Source of the DNA: Pantoea vagans
GTDB lineage: Bacteria; Pseudomonadota; Gammaproteobacteria; Enterobacterales; Enterobacteriaceae
DNA: 64,000 nt
Assembly: GCF_001506165.1 (NCBI RefSeq)
Contig: NZ_CP011427.1
Location: forward strand, 992,001 to 1,056,000
Direction: 5' to 3'
The translations under genes and the position numbers were made by a program. Below are positions 41,451-49,718 of this stretch, piece by piece. Under the pieces are notes generated by a model that saw only the letters and a list, made by a program, of their open reading frames with translations, was not told where the DNA came from and made no database searches. Numbering within the stretch: position 1 is the first letter of the stretch; every line of letters starts with the position of its first letter.

Positions 41451-41802
41451 ATTCTTCTTTAATGCCTAGCCGTTCCAGCACACCACTTATCCCTTCGCGC
41501 AGCAGCAGGGCGGCCAGTTGGTCTTGTTCGCCTGTTGTCATTTGCTGGACAGAATTTATTAATAACGCAGGCAACGTATTTTGTTGAGCACCGTAATTGG
41601 CCACCGGTTCGTTCACATGACGCGTGGACTGGATAAAACTTTTCACACGCTCGTCAATGTGGATTAATCGCGCTTTACCGCCCTGAACACCCGGTTTAGG
41701 CGTGGTTGTCCAGTTCTCTCGCTTGATCCATTTATTCACGGTCTGCCGACTGTAGCCCGTTTCCAGCGCGAGCTCTTCGGGGGTGAGCCATTCCTTTTTC
41801 AC
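41449..41802 (-). CDS. yfeC: putative DNA-binding protein YfeC
   Basis: This 117-residue protein begins with a MerR/excisionase-like helix-turn-helix: EWLTPEELALETGYSRQTVNKWIKRENWTTTPKPGVQGGKARLIHIDERV, very close to E. coli YfeC. The rest contains MTTGEQDQLAALLLREGISGVLERLGIKEE, which also matches. It is probably a small transcriptional regulator; the target is unknown. The partner yfeD found in E. coli is absent. Confidence 0.9.
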   Translation of the reverse strand: MKKEWLTPEELALETGYSRQTVNKWIKRENWTTTPKPGVQGGKARLIHIDERVKSFIQSTRHVNEPVANYGAQQNTLPALLINSVQQMTTGEQDQLAALLLREGISGVLERLGIKEE

Positions 41803-41913
41803 GATGCTGTCCCTGTTAAATACATTAGCTGTACATATTACAACAAAACGTAACGGGGAGAAGTCATCCGACAGGAAAATGCCTTTTGTCAGATGACAAA
41901 AGGCATAATTCGA

Positions 41914-42702
41914 TTACTGTGCTTCGCTAACGGAAGGCTGTTCTGGACGGAAAGCGAGGAAATAGGTGAGGCCAACAAAAATTGCACCGCCGACGCCGTT
42001 GCCGAGGAAAACGGCAATCACGTTTGGCGCAAATTCTGCCCAACTCATTTGGCCCGCAAAAATAGCAGCAGGCACAATAAACATGTTGGCGATGACGTGC
42101 TGGAAGCCAATGGCGACGAATGCCATCACCGGGAACCACATGCCAAAGATTTTACCGACCATATCTTTACTGGCAAAAGCTAACCAAACAGCCAGACACA
42201 CCAGCCAGTTGCAGCCAATACCTGAAATGAACGCATGCAAGAAGTCGGCATTCACTTTCGCGTGGGCAATCGCCACGGTTTTCTTCAGGTAATCGCCTTC
42301 GGTCATACCCAGCATGTGGCCAAAGAACCACGCCACGGCCACGCTGCCTAAGAAGTTGGCGATAGTGACCCAGAACCAGTTACGCAGCACGCTAAAACCG
42401 CTGATGCGGCGAGCGAACCAGGCAATCGGCATCGTCATCATGTTGCCGGTCAGCAGTTCGCCACCGGCTAACACGGTGAGGATCAGACCCACCGGGAACA
42501 CGGCTGCGCCGAGGAAGCCACCAAACGAACCCCATTCAGCAGGGAGTTGGTTGATAACGTGCAGATCGAGCAGGAAACCAGTGGCAATAAATGCACCGGC
42601 CATAAAGCCAAGAATTAACAAGGTAGAAACCGGCAAACGGCTTTTAGCCACGCCAGCTTGAATCGCCAGTTGGGCGATCTCTTTTGGTGTATGCAGCGAC
42701 AT
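41914..42702 (-). CDS. formate/nitrite transporter (FNT) family channel
   Basis: This 262-residue inner-membrane protein has six expected transmembrane segments. FNT signatures are GGELLTGNMMTMPIAWFARRIS, GIGCNWLVCLAVWLAFASKD and VMAFVAIGFQHVIANMFIVP, whose His corresponds to the central channel histidine of FocA. The family passes formate, nitrite or hydrosulfide as pentamers. It resembles FNT proteins of the YwcJ type more than FocA, and is not next to pfl or nir genes. The ligand is open. E. coli carries yfeD and no FNT gene here. Confidence 0.88.
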   Translation of the reverse strand: MSLHTPKEIAQLAIQAGVAKSRLPVSTLLILGFMAGAFIATGFLLDLHVINQLPAEWGSFGGFLGAAVFPVGLILTVLAGGELLTGNMMTMPIAWFARRISGFSVLRNWFWVTIANFLGSVAVAWFFGHMLGMTEGDYLKKTVAIAHAKVNADFLHAFISGIGCNWLVCLAVWLAFASKDMVGKIFGMWFPVMAFVAIGFQHVIANMFIVPAAIFAGQMSWAEFAPNVIAVFLGNGVGGAIFVGLTYFLAFRPEQPSVSEAQ

Positions 42703-42979
42703 AGTTCACTTTTCTTTTCGTTAACAAGGGGGAAGTTGCTGGCCGGCCAAAGAGAGACTTACCCTGGAAGGTTGACCGGTTAATTAGCGCGCTAAGTTTA
42801 CACGCGCCCGTAACGAACACAAGATTATTCCTAACATCTTTAACCGCGATTTAACCTTGTGGGGTGAGAAGGTCATGCGAAAATCAGCAAAGGAAAGTGC
42901 GATTGCGTTGAAAAAAAAGCCATTATGACGCGGGGTTGCCGCCTTTTTCAGCGATTGAACACAGAACAAGAATTTGACG

Positions 42980-43008
42980 TTGACACTCAGGAGGCGGTTT
43001 CATATTAT
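42980..43008 (+). promoter_or_regulatory. sigma-70 promoter of the tRNA-Ala pair
   Basis: TTGACA (42980-42985) and TATTAT (43003-43008) are separated by 17 bases and followed by the GC-rich stretch GCCGTCCG. The first tRNA-Ala begins 36 bases later. The remaining bases between the FNT gene start (42702) and this promoter hold no gene that could be recognised. Confidence 0.85.
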
Positions 43009-43044
43009 GCCGTCCGTCGAGTTAAATCGGCAGTTTTCGGTGCT

Positions 43045-43120
<76 letters not shown>

Positions 43121-43162
43121 AATCGTTATTAACGATGGGCACTGAATAAGATTTCCAGATGT

Positions 43163-43238
<76 letters not shown>

Positions 43239-43368
43239 AATCTCTGTTCGTTCTGAACGCGTAATAAAATCCCAAACGAAAAAATCAAACACGAATGATC
43301 GTGCTTTTGGCGTTTTTGCTATGCATTGGATGTCTGTTGTAAGTGCGCATTAATGGCGTAATGCTCTT

Positions 43369-43638
43369 CAGTCAAACGGCTGATGATAACGCCGTCTGGA
43401 GCCGCACCGGGGCTGGCGGTCCTCGCGCCGCTTATTGATAAGTGGCCTTTCTTTTCAGTGCGGGCTCTGCCGCCACTGCTGCCCCCTCTGGGCCGTCCTC
43501 GCGCCGCTGACGCGGTACCTTCGACTTTCACGTCGTGCCGGACGGACCGTTCGCGGATGACCATCCATGGTCGGCCGCGAACTGCCCCACGCCTCCCCGG
43601 TGTGGCTCCAGCCTGCGTTATCGTCAGCAGCTTAACTG
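43369..43638. repeat. 270-bp imperfect inverted repeat downstream of tRNA-Ala
   Basis: Arms 43369-43412 and 43595-43638 match at about 37 of 44 positions when one is reversed. The strongest part is GATAACGC...CTGGAGCC...CACCGGGG. The inside holds two direct copies of CGTCCTCGCGCCGCT (about 43417 and 43493) and a hairpin at 43551-43580 centred on GACCATCCATGGTC within TCGCGG/CCGCGA. Open frames across it are short and arise from the palindrome. No gene is seen between the tRNA (43238) and the rhodanese gene stop (43716). Confidence 0.82.
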
Positions 43639-43715
43639 ACAAGTAATCAGTCATTAATGGCGACCGAAAGCGCTTGAATGAGTGTCAAAAGCCCTTCTGG
43701 TCGCCCAGCAACATA

Positions 43716-45314
43716 TTAAGCCAACGGCAATACCCTGAAACCGTGCGTACCATCGCGGTCCAGTTGCGCGACCAGACCATACTCCCAATCCAGATACGCC
43801 TGCATCACCTTCGGTTCGATATCCGTGCCTTCATACGGGCGACGATAGCGATCAATAGCCGGTGACAGTAACTGTTGCTCGCCTTGTTCGGTCGGAAGGT
43901 TTGCTGCACGCCAGGCCGCGTTACCCCCTTCCAGCACAAACACCGGCTTGCCGGTCAACTCAGCGACCTGCTCGACAGCATAACCGGCTAACAGGCTGCT
44001 GCCGCAGGTCAGAACATAGCGTCGTGCATCGGGTAATGCACCTTTGCCTTGCTGTTGCAGCGTTGAACGCAGTAGCCAGCCCGCGCCGGGAATATGGCTG
44101 TTGAGATGATTGGCGCGCGTGGTGAAATCCAGTACTTGCGTTTGCCCCTCGCCCAGCCAGTCCGCGAGCTGCTGAGGCGAAACAAATTCTGGCTGTTCGA
44201 CGGCTGGCACCTGGGGTTTCCAGTTGCCGGTTGCACTGAAATCCTCTGGCTGCAACTCTTCTAACACTGAAACCTGCCAGCCAAGCTGCGCCAGCCAGGA
44301 GGCTGTCATATTGGCGCGTACGCCGTCGTCATCAATCAATACAATGCGCGCGCCGCGTACGCTGGCATAGTGGTCGGTCTCCTGCACCAGCTGTCCCCCT
44401 GGCACGTGGCGGCTGCCAGGCAGATGGCCCGTGGCGTACTCCTCGGCATCGCGCACATCAAATACGTAAGTAGTACGTGGCTCCTGCTGCCAGCGCTTCA
44501 AGGTTGCCAGCGGAATACGTTCAACGCCGGCACGATCGGCAAGATTACGTGCATTATTCGCGGCCTGGCGCTGTGCGGTTTCGCTGGTCTCACCGTAGCG
44601 ACGCGACTGGGCTTTATCCAGCGCATGTCCCGCCAGCGTCCAACCGATGGTCCCGTTACGCAGTGCGAATACCGGATTGCGAATCCCGGCATTCACCAAC
44701 GACTGGGTACCAATGATGCTGCGCGTACGTCCCGCACAGTTCACAATCACAGTGGTTTCCGGCGAAGGGGCGAGATCGCGCACGCGCAACACCAGCTCAC
44801 CGCCCGGTACGCTGGTGGCACCGGGAATGCTCATGGTCTGATATTCATCAAAGCGGCGGGCATCCAGCACCACCACATCGGCATCGCTGTTGATCAGGGC
44901 GTGCACCTCATCCGCTGACAGGGAAGGGGTGTGATTGTGATGTTCCACCAGTTCACCGAACGCTTTGCTCGGCGAATTGACATCAATAAACAGCTCGCCG
45001 CCTGCAGCTTGCCAGCCAGCTAAATCCTCTTTCAGCAGCGCCACATTGCTGTAGCCCAGTGCGGCTATACGTTCGGCTGCTGCCTGCGCCAGACCTTCGC
45101 CGTTATCATATAAAGTGATGGATGTGCTGTGCTGCGGGATGCGATCTAACAGTTCGAGTTCCAGTTTGGAGAGCGGAATATTCACCGCAAACAGCGGATG
45201 TGCGGTGGCGTACAGCGCTTCGTCACGCACATCCACAATCGCCACTTCCTGCTGCTGACGCAGCGCTTCAAGAATCTCCGCTGCCGGGCGGAGAGGGAAA
45301 GTCGTTTTACTCAT
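43716..45314 (-). CDS. rhodanese-repeat protein with four tandem rhodanese-like domains
   Basis: This 532-residue cytoplasmic protein has four rhodanese homology domains and no signal peptide. Domain 2 (about 130-235) has the active-site loop CAGRTRS with Cys193, and domain 4 (about 375-475) has CGSSLLA with Cys437. Domains 1 and 3 have Asp where the Cys belongs (YDNGEG, Asp70; DDDGVRA, Asp329/330). The conserved VVVLDARRFDEY and YVFDVRDAEEYATGHLPGSRHVPGG segments mark the folds. Rhodaneses move sulfane sulfur, for example from thiosulfate. It is the last gene of the organosulfur operon; its start at 45314 overlaps the dioxygenase gene by 8 bases. The longer frame to 45377 lies within that gene and is rejected. 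Confidence 0.88.
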   Translation of the reverse strand: MSKTTFPLRPAAEILEALRQQQEVAIVDVRDEALYATAHPLFAVNIPLSKLELELLDRIPQHSTSITLYDNGEGLAQAAAERIAALGYSNVALLKEDLAGWQAAGGELFIDVNSPSKAFGELVEHHNHTPSLSADEVHALINSDADVVVLDARRFDEYQTMSIPGATSVPGGELVLRVRDLAPSPETTVIVNCAGRTRSIIGTQSLVNAGIRNPVFALRNGTIGWTLAGHALDKAQSRRYGETSETAQRQAANNARNLADRAGVERIPLATLKRWQQEPRTTYVFDVRDAEEYATGHLPGSRHVPGGQLVQETDHYASVRGARIVLIDDDGVRANMTASWLAQLGWQVSVLEELQPEDFSATGNWKPQVPAVEQPEFVSPQQLADWLGEGQTQVLDFTTRANHLNSHIPGAGWLLRSTLQQQGKGALPDARRYVLTCGSSLLAGYAVEQVAELTGKPVFVLEGGNAAWRAANLPTEQGEQQLLSPAIDRYRRPYEGTDIEPKVMQAYLDWEYGLVAQLDRDGTHGFRVLPLA

Positions 45315-45897
45315 GTGAGAGATCCCAAATGTTTGGTAAATAGCGGTTGCTGTAACCGGAGATAAACTGTTTTTCACTGCCGTCTTCGCGGTACACCGCG
45401 CGTTTTACCGCCCCAATATTGGCACCGTAGACGTGGATGCTGATCGAGACGCGGTCGTCATAGGCGTTGCTCACGCGGTGAATATCACCCACGGTGGGGG
45501 AGACGGCTTCAACATGACCTGGATTGAGACGCACGGGAGCACCTTCAGGTTGTAATCCATGTGGCCCTGGCTGCCAGGATTGTGAAATCTCCGCGCCGCG
45601 CAGCATGCCAATCAAGCCCCACACGCGATGGTCGTGAATCGGTGTTTGCTGGCCCGGTCCCCACACGAAACTCACGACCGAAAAGCGCTGCTGAGCATCG
45701 GCATACAGCAGATATTGCTGATAGTGGTCTGGATGCGGCTGGGTATAGGGTTCATCTAACCAGTCATCATGGCGAATAAGCTCGCCCAGCCAGGCACTGC
45801 CCTGTTGCAAAACCGTGGCTTCATCGGGTTGGCTGTCGAGTAAGTTCGCCAGATCACTGACAAAGCGGCGTAAACGATGGTGTTGATACTCACTCAT
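45307..45897 (-). CDS. cysteine dioxygenase family (type I) protein, thiol dioxygenase
   Basis: This 196-residue cupin has the thiol dioxygenase iron ligands His88, His90 (TPIHDHRVWGLIGMLRGAE) and His140 (VGDIHRVSN), and the Ser-His-Tyr set Ser153, His155, Tyr157 (SISIHVYG). The family oxidises cysteine to cysteine sulfinate, or 3-mercaptopropionate to its sulfinate; the sequence alone does not decide between these. It overlaps the binding-protein gene upstream by 4 bases and the rhodanese gene downstream by 8. In this setting it probably oxidises an imported or liberated thiol so that sulfite can be released. Confidence 0.87.
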   Translation of the reverse strand: MSEYQHHRLRRFVSDLANLLDSQPDEATVLQQGSAWLGELIRHDDWLDEPYTQPHPDHYQQYLLYADAQQRFSVVSFVWGPGQQTPIHDHRVWGLIGMLRGAEISQSWQPGPHGLQPEGAPVRLNPGHVEAVSPTVGDIHRVSNAYDDRVSISIHVYGANIGAVKRAVYREDGSEKQFISGYSNRYLPNIWDLSHE

Positions 45898-46877
45898 GAT
45901 TTGTCTCCCGGCGCATGTTGAGCAACCTGGTTGGCCTGCGCAGACAGGCTGAAATCAAAGGCTTTGCTGACATCAATCGCTTTGGGCAATACCTGATAGC
46001 GATGGAAGAAGTCTGCCGACTGTTGCAGCGTAGGGATCAGGCTGGCGTCAAACACCAGCGGGCGGATTCGCGCATCGGCAATCCAGCTGCTGGTAATGTT
46101 TGTGGGCATATTGAGTGTTTTGCCCAGCACCGCTGCGAACTCTTGCGGGTGCTGCTGCGCCCAAATCTGTGCTTTTGCCAGACGTGCCAGCAAATCGGCG
46201 ATGGCTTTACGCTTACCGGCATCATTCAAGGCTTCATCGCGCGCTAAGGCATACGAGTAACCGGACATAATTCCCTTGCCGCCGCCGTCAGGGACACGCA
46301 CGGTGCCATCCACCGCCGTTGAGGTGGCGATGTACGGTTCCCACGGCGCCCAGGCCGATACCGCACCAGACGTCAATGCCGCACGACCATCCACCGGGCC
46401 AAGGAAACGCAGCGTGACATCGTCAGGCTTCAATCCGGCTCGTTCCAGCAAGCCCAGCAGCAGATAATGGCCCCAGCCGCCACGATTCACCGCGATTTGC
46501 TTGCCTTTTAAATCCTGCAAACTGTGGATCCCGGCATTCGGACGCGTCAGCAGGGCGATGCTGTCAGGATTATTCTGCCAGGCGCCCACGGCTTTAACCG
46601 GCGCGCCAGCGGCATAGACAAACAGGAACGGCAGGTCGCCGGTAAAGCCGACGTCAAGCGCACCAGCATTCAGTGCTTCCTGCACGGGTGCGCCGGAATC
46701 GAAAGCAGTGAGTTTGAGATCGTAAGGCAGGTTATTAAGCTCGCCAGAGGCTTTCAGCGCGGCAAAACGATCGCCTTTCACATCGCCTAAGCGCAGGGTG
46801 ACTTTATCCGCCGCCAACAACGGATTAAGCGCAGATAGCGCCAGTGCAACACCGGCAAACAGGGCAGCCAACCGCAT
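45894..46877 (-). CDS. sulfonate-type ABC transporter substrate-binding protein (SsuA family)
   Basis: This 327-residue protein has a signal peptide with expected cleavage after about residue 22 (NPLLA-ADKVT). The mature part follows the NrtA/SsuA/TauA-like pattern: VQEALNAGALDVGFTGDLPFLFVYAAGAPVKAVG, LKGKQIAVNRGGWGHYLLLGLLERAGL and VDGRAALTSGAVSAWAPWEPYIA. It should bind a sulfonate or related organosulfur compound in the periplasm. No permease or ATPase gene accompanies it, so it must borrow a transporter encoded elsewhere or act with an unlinked Ssu/Tau system. It overlaps the flavin enzyme gene by one base and the dioxygenase gene by four. Confidence 0.87.
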   Translation of the reverse strand: MRLAALFAGVALALSALNPLLAADKVTLRLGDVKGDRFAALKASGELNNLPYDLKLTAFDSGAPVQEALNAGALDVGFTGDLPFLFVYAAGAPVKAVGAWQNNPDSIALLTRPNAGIHSLQDLKGKQIAVNRGGWGHYLLLGLLERAGLKPDDVTLRFLGPVDGRAALTSGAVSAWAPWEPYIATSTAVDGTVRVPDGGGKGIMSGYSYALARDEALNDAGKRKAIADLLARLAKAQIWAQQHPQEFAAVLGKTLNMPTNITSSWIADARIRPLVFDASLIPTLQQSADFFHRYQVLPKAIDVSKAFDFSLSAQANQVAQHAPGDKS

Positions 46878-47965
46878 CAGGCGCTCCTTTTAACCGCAGC
46901 AGTATGCACGGCCACTTTTTCACGCGTCAGGGGAATCAGTTCCTGACCATACTCCACCGCATCATTGAGTGGATCGAAGCCGCGAATTAACACGCTGTGA
47001 ATACCAAGGCGATAGTAGTCCAGCAGCGCATCAGAGACCTGATCGGCGGTGCCGACCAGCGCGGTAGAGTTGTAGCCGCCCTGAACCAGTTTGGCCACGC
47101 CGGTCCACAGCACCTTATCCAGTCGATCCCCTTCGTTCGCGGCGGCCAGCAGGCGTTGCGCACCCACGCTTTGCGGTTTGGGTTTACCAAAGGCAAAGCC
47201 GGTTTCGCGCAGCTGTTTTTCGGCCGTTTCGCGGATATGCTCGGCACGCTCCCAGGCTTCCTTCTCGGTTTTGCCGATAATCGGGCGGAAGGAAATATTG
47301 AAGTCGATTTCACGTCCCTGCTGAGCCGCAGCGGCACGCACGCTGCGCACCGTCTCTTCAGCCCCTTTTAATGGCTCGCCCCACAGTGCAAATACGTCGG
47401 CGTGGCGCGCCGCAACATCAATCGCTTCCTGCGATGAACCACCAAAATAGACCGGCAGTTTTTTCTGCAGCGGTTTAATCGCCGAAAATGCCTGTTCAGC
47501 CTGATAGAACTGACCTTGATGATCGTAGGGCCGTGAAGATTCCAGACTCTGTTTCAACACGGTCAGAAACTCATCGCTGCGTGCATAGCGTTCGGCTTTA
47601 TTCAGGAAATCCCCATCGCGGCGCTGCTCTACATCGCTGCCACCGCTGATGATGTGCACCGCCAGGCGGCCATCGGTGAGATGATCCAGCGAGGCCAGCT
47701 TACGCGCGGCCAACGTTGGTGCGACAAAACCAGGGCGATGTGCCAGCAGGAATTTCAATGTCGAGGTGTGGGCCGCAGCGTGGGCCGTGACCAAAAAACC
47801 GTCGGGTTGATCGGACCAATAGCCGACCAGGATACGATCAAAACCGGCTTCTTCATGGGCGCGGGCAAAGCGAGCGATGTAGTCTTTATCGAACAGCGGG
47901 CCGCTGGCCGGGATGATTTCTGAAGCGAGGCGGTGGCCAATCATGCCAAGAAATTGAATGCTCAT
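46877..47965 (-). CDS. LLM-class flavin-dependent monooxygenase, alkanesulfonate monooxygenase-like
   Basis: This 362-residue TIM-barrel flavoenzyme is related to SsuD. Conserved phrases are LKFLLAHRPGFVAPTLAARKLASLDHLTDGRLAVHIISGGSDVEQRRDGDFL, AERYARSDEFL, KKLPVYFGGSSQEAIDVAARHADVFALWGEPL and TALVGTADQVSDALLDYYRLGI. These enzymes use FMNH2 from a separate reductase and O2 to cut a carbon-sulfur bond and release sulfite. No flavin reductase gene is present in the operon. The start at 47965 follows AGGAGAATCGT; the longer frame to 47989 adds 8 residues without support. It is the first gene of the operon. Confidence 0.87.
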   Translation of the reverse strand: MSIQFLGMIGHRLASEIIPASGPLFDKDYIARFARAHEEAGFDRILVGYWSDQPDGFLVTAHAAAHTSTLKFLLAHRPGFVAPTLAARKLASLDHLTDGRLAVHIISGGSDVEQRRDGDFLNKAERYARSDEFLTVLKQSLESSRPYDHQGQFYQAEQAFSAIKPLQKKLPVYFGGSSQEAIDVAARHADVFALWGEPLKGAEETVRSVRAAAAQQGREIDFNISFRPIIGKTEKEAWERAEHIRETAEKQLRETGFAFGKPKPQSVGAQRLLAAANEGDRLDKVLWTGVAKLVQGGYNSTALVGTADQVSDALLDYYRLGIHSVLIRGFDPLNDAVEYGQELIPLTREKVAVHTAAVKRSA

Positions 47966-48120
47966 ACGATTCTCCTGATGTGAGGTCATGGAGAAAAGCT
48001 ACGGGGGCAGGTGGCTGGGAAGGAAATTCAATATTGTGCAAAGGATTTGCAATTAGCGGGGAAGCAGCGGTTGGCGCGGTGATTGCGGGTTGAAAATGGG
48101 GTTATAACAGATAGGAATAA

Positions 48121-48152
48121 TTAAGAAGAGAAGGGCGAGCCGAAGCTCGCCC
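48121..48152 (-). terminator. terminator of nupC
   Basis: On the minus strand GGGCGAGC-TTCG-GCTCGCCC is a perfect 8-bp stem with a stable TTCG loop, followed by TTCTCTTCTTAA. It begins 7 bases after the nupC stop. Confidence 0.75.
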
Positions 48153-48158
48153 AAACTA

Positions 48159-49349
48159 TCAGAAGGCCAGAACCAGCCCGGCGATAGCGGCAGAGAGCAC
48201 GCTCACCAGGGTTGAACCGTACAGCAGTTTCAGGCCAAAGCGAGAAACCACATTACCCTGCTCTTCATGCAGACCTTTGATTGCACCCGCCACAATCCCG
48301 ATAGACGAGAAGTTAGCGAAGGAGACCAGGAACACAGACAGGATGCCTTCGGCATGCGGTGACAGCTGACCGGCAATTTTCTGCAGATCCATCATCGCCA
48401 CGAATTCGTTTGAAACCAGTTTGGTCGCCATGATACTGCCGACTTGCAGCGCTTCGCTGGACGGCACGCCCATCACCCACGCAAACGGGTAGAACACGTA
48501 GCCCAGCACACCCTGGAAGCTGATGCCGAAGATCAGGTCAAACAGGGCGTTCAGACCAGAAATCAGCGCGATAAAACCAATCAGCATCGCGGCAACGATA
48601 ATCGCCACTTTGAAACCAGCAAGGATGTATTCACCCAGCATTTCAAAGAAGCTCTGACCTTTATGCAGGTCCTGCAACTGCAGGTCTTCTTCGCTGTCGA
48701 TGCGGTAGGGGTTAATCAGCGACAGGACAATAAAGGTGCTGAACATGTTCAGCACCAGCGCAGCAACCACATATTTTGGCTGCAGCATGGTCATGTAAGC
48801 ACCGACGATTGACATCGATACAGTCGACATAGCGGTCGCTGCCATGGTGTACATGCGGCGCTGTGACATCTTGCCGAGGATATCCTTATAGGCGATGAAG
48901 TTTTCTGACTGTCCCAAAATCAGAGAGCTTACGGCGTTAAAGGATTCCAGTTTGCCCATGCCATTGATTTTAGACAGCACGGTACCGATGCCGCGGATCA
49001 CCCATGGCAAGATACGGAAATGCTGCAAAATACCGATCAGCGCGGAAATAAACACAATCGGGCACAGAACATTGAGGAAGAAGAAGGCGAGGCCTTTCTC
49101 ATTCATGTTACCGAACACGAAGTTGGTCCCTTCTGCGGCGTACTTCAGCAGATGGTCAAACAGACCGGCAAACCCTTTCACGAAGCCGAGGCCCGCTTCA
49201 GAGTTAAGGAAGAACCACGCCAGCAAAACTTCGATCACCAGAAGCTGTACGATGTAGCGAATACGGATACTCTTACGATCGTGACTGACCAGCAAGGCCA
49301 GTACGGCTACCACCACTAATGCCAAAAGAAAGTGCAAAATATGGGACAT
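48159..49349 (-). CDS. nupC: nucleoside:proton symporter NupC
   Basis: This 396-residue concentrative nucleoside transporter is very close to E. coli NupC over its length: [116 protein letters not shown] and [21 protein letters not shown]. It imports nucleosides across the inner membrane. It is divergent from mntH over a 369-base region. Control by CRP/CytR is known in E. coli; no site was assigned here. Confidence 0.97.
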   Translation of the reverse strand: MSHILHFLLALVVVAVLALLVSHDRKSIRIRYIVQLLVIEVLLAWFFLNSEAGLGFVKGFAGLFDHLLKYAAEGTNFVFGNMNEKGLAFFFLNVLCPIVFISALIGILQHFRILPWVIRGIGTVLSKINGMGKLESFNAVSSLILGQSENFIAYKDILGKMSQRRMYTMAATAMSTVSMSIVGAYMTMLQPKYVVAALVLNMFSTFIVLSLINPYRIDSEEDLQLQDLHKGQSFFEMLGEYILAGFKVAIIVAAMLIGFIALISGLNALFDLIFGISFQGVLGYVFYPFAWVMGVPSSEALQVGSIMATKLVSNEFVAMMDLQKIAGQLSPHAEGILSVFLVSFANFSSIGIVAGAIKGLHEEQGNVVSRFGLKLLYGSTLVSVLSAAIAGLVLAF

Positions 49350-49593
49350 GTCGGCTCCAAATTTGAGGAGGGTTGTATTTTGTTGCGTATTCTATGTAAC
49401 GCGTTACTTAAAAACGAGATCTAAACCACATTATAAGTATTCGGTATCGACATATTTCTAAGAATAGTCTCACCGCTCACACCCTCTTCACAAATCCGTT
49501 ACAAGAAATATCCACAAAAACATTGTCTATAAAATAACCCGAGAGTAGAGTGATTCCTGTTGCAAACATTTTGGCAAGAACTGGCTTTACCGC

Positions 49594-49616
49594 AAGGTAT
49601 AGCAATGGCTATACTT
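49594..49616 (+). promoter_or_regulatory. MntR operator (MntR box) upstream of mntH
   Basis: GTATAGC-AATG-GCTATAC is a perfect 7-bp inverted repeat, extended by AAG/CTT to 23 bases. It resembles the E. coli mntH MntR box ACATAGCAAAGGCTATGT in arm sequence, spacing and position, about 100 bases before the start codon. MntR with manganese represses mntH through such a site. The rest of the nupC-mntH gap has AT-rich promoter-like sequence but no gene. Confidence 0.8.
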
Positions 49617-49718
49617 CATAGCACCATCTATTACTACGATAACGATAACCATATTTCACTTGCCTTGCTGGCCCCGTAATCTGTGCGGGTCATCAAGCGT
49701 TAGGACAGGGTCAACACT

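Noticed and set aside
43319..43654. Open frames of 111 and 87 residues on the two strands of the large inverted repeat
   Set aside because: Both are by-products of the GC-rich palindrome; the sequences are low-complexity and lack ribosome binding sites.
45315..45377. 21-residue N-terminal extension of the rhodanese protein
   Set aside because: It would lie wholly inside the dioxygenase gene; the internal start MSKTTF gives the usual short coupling overlap.
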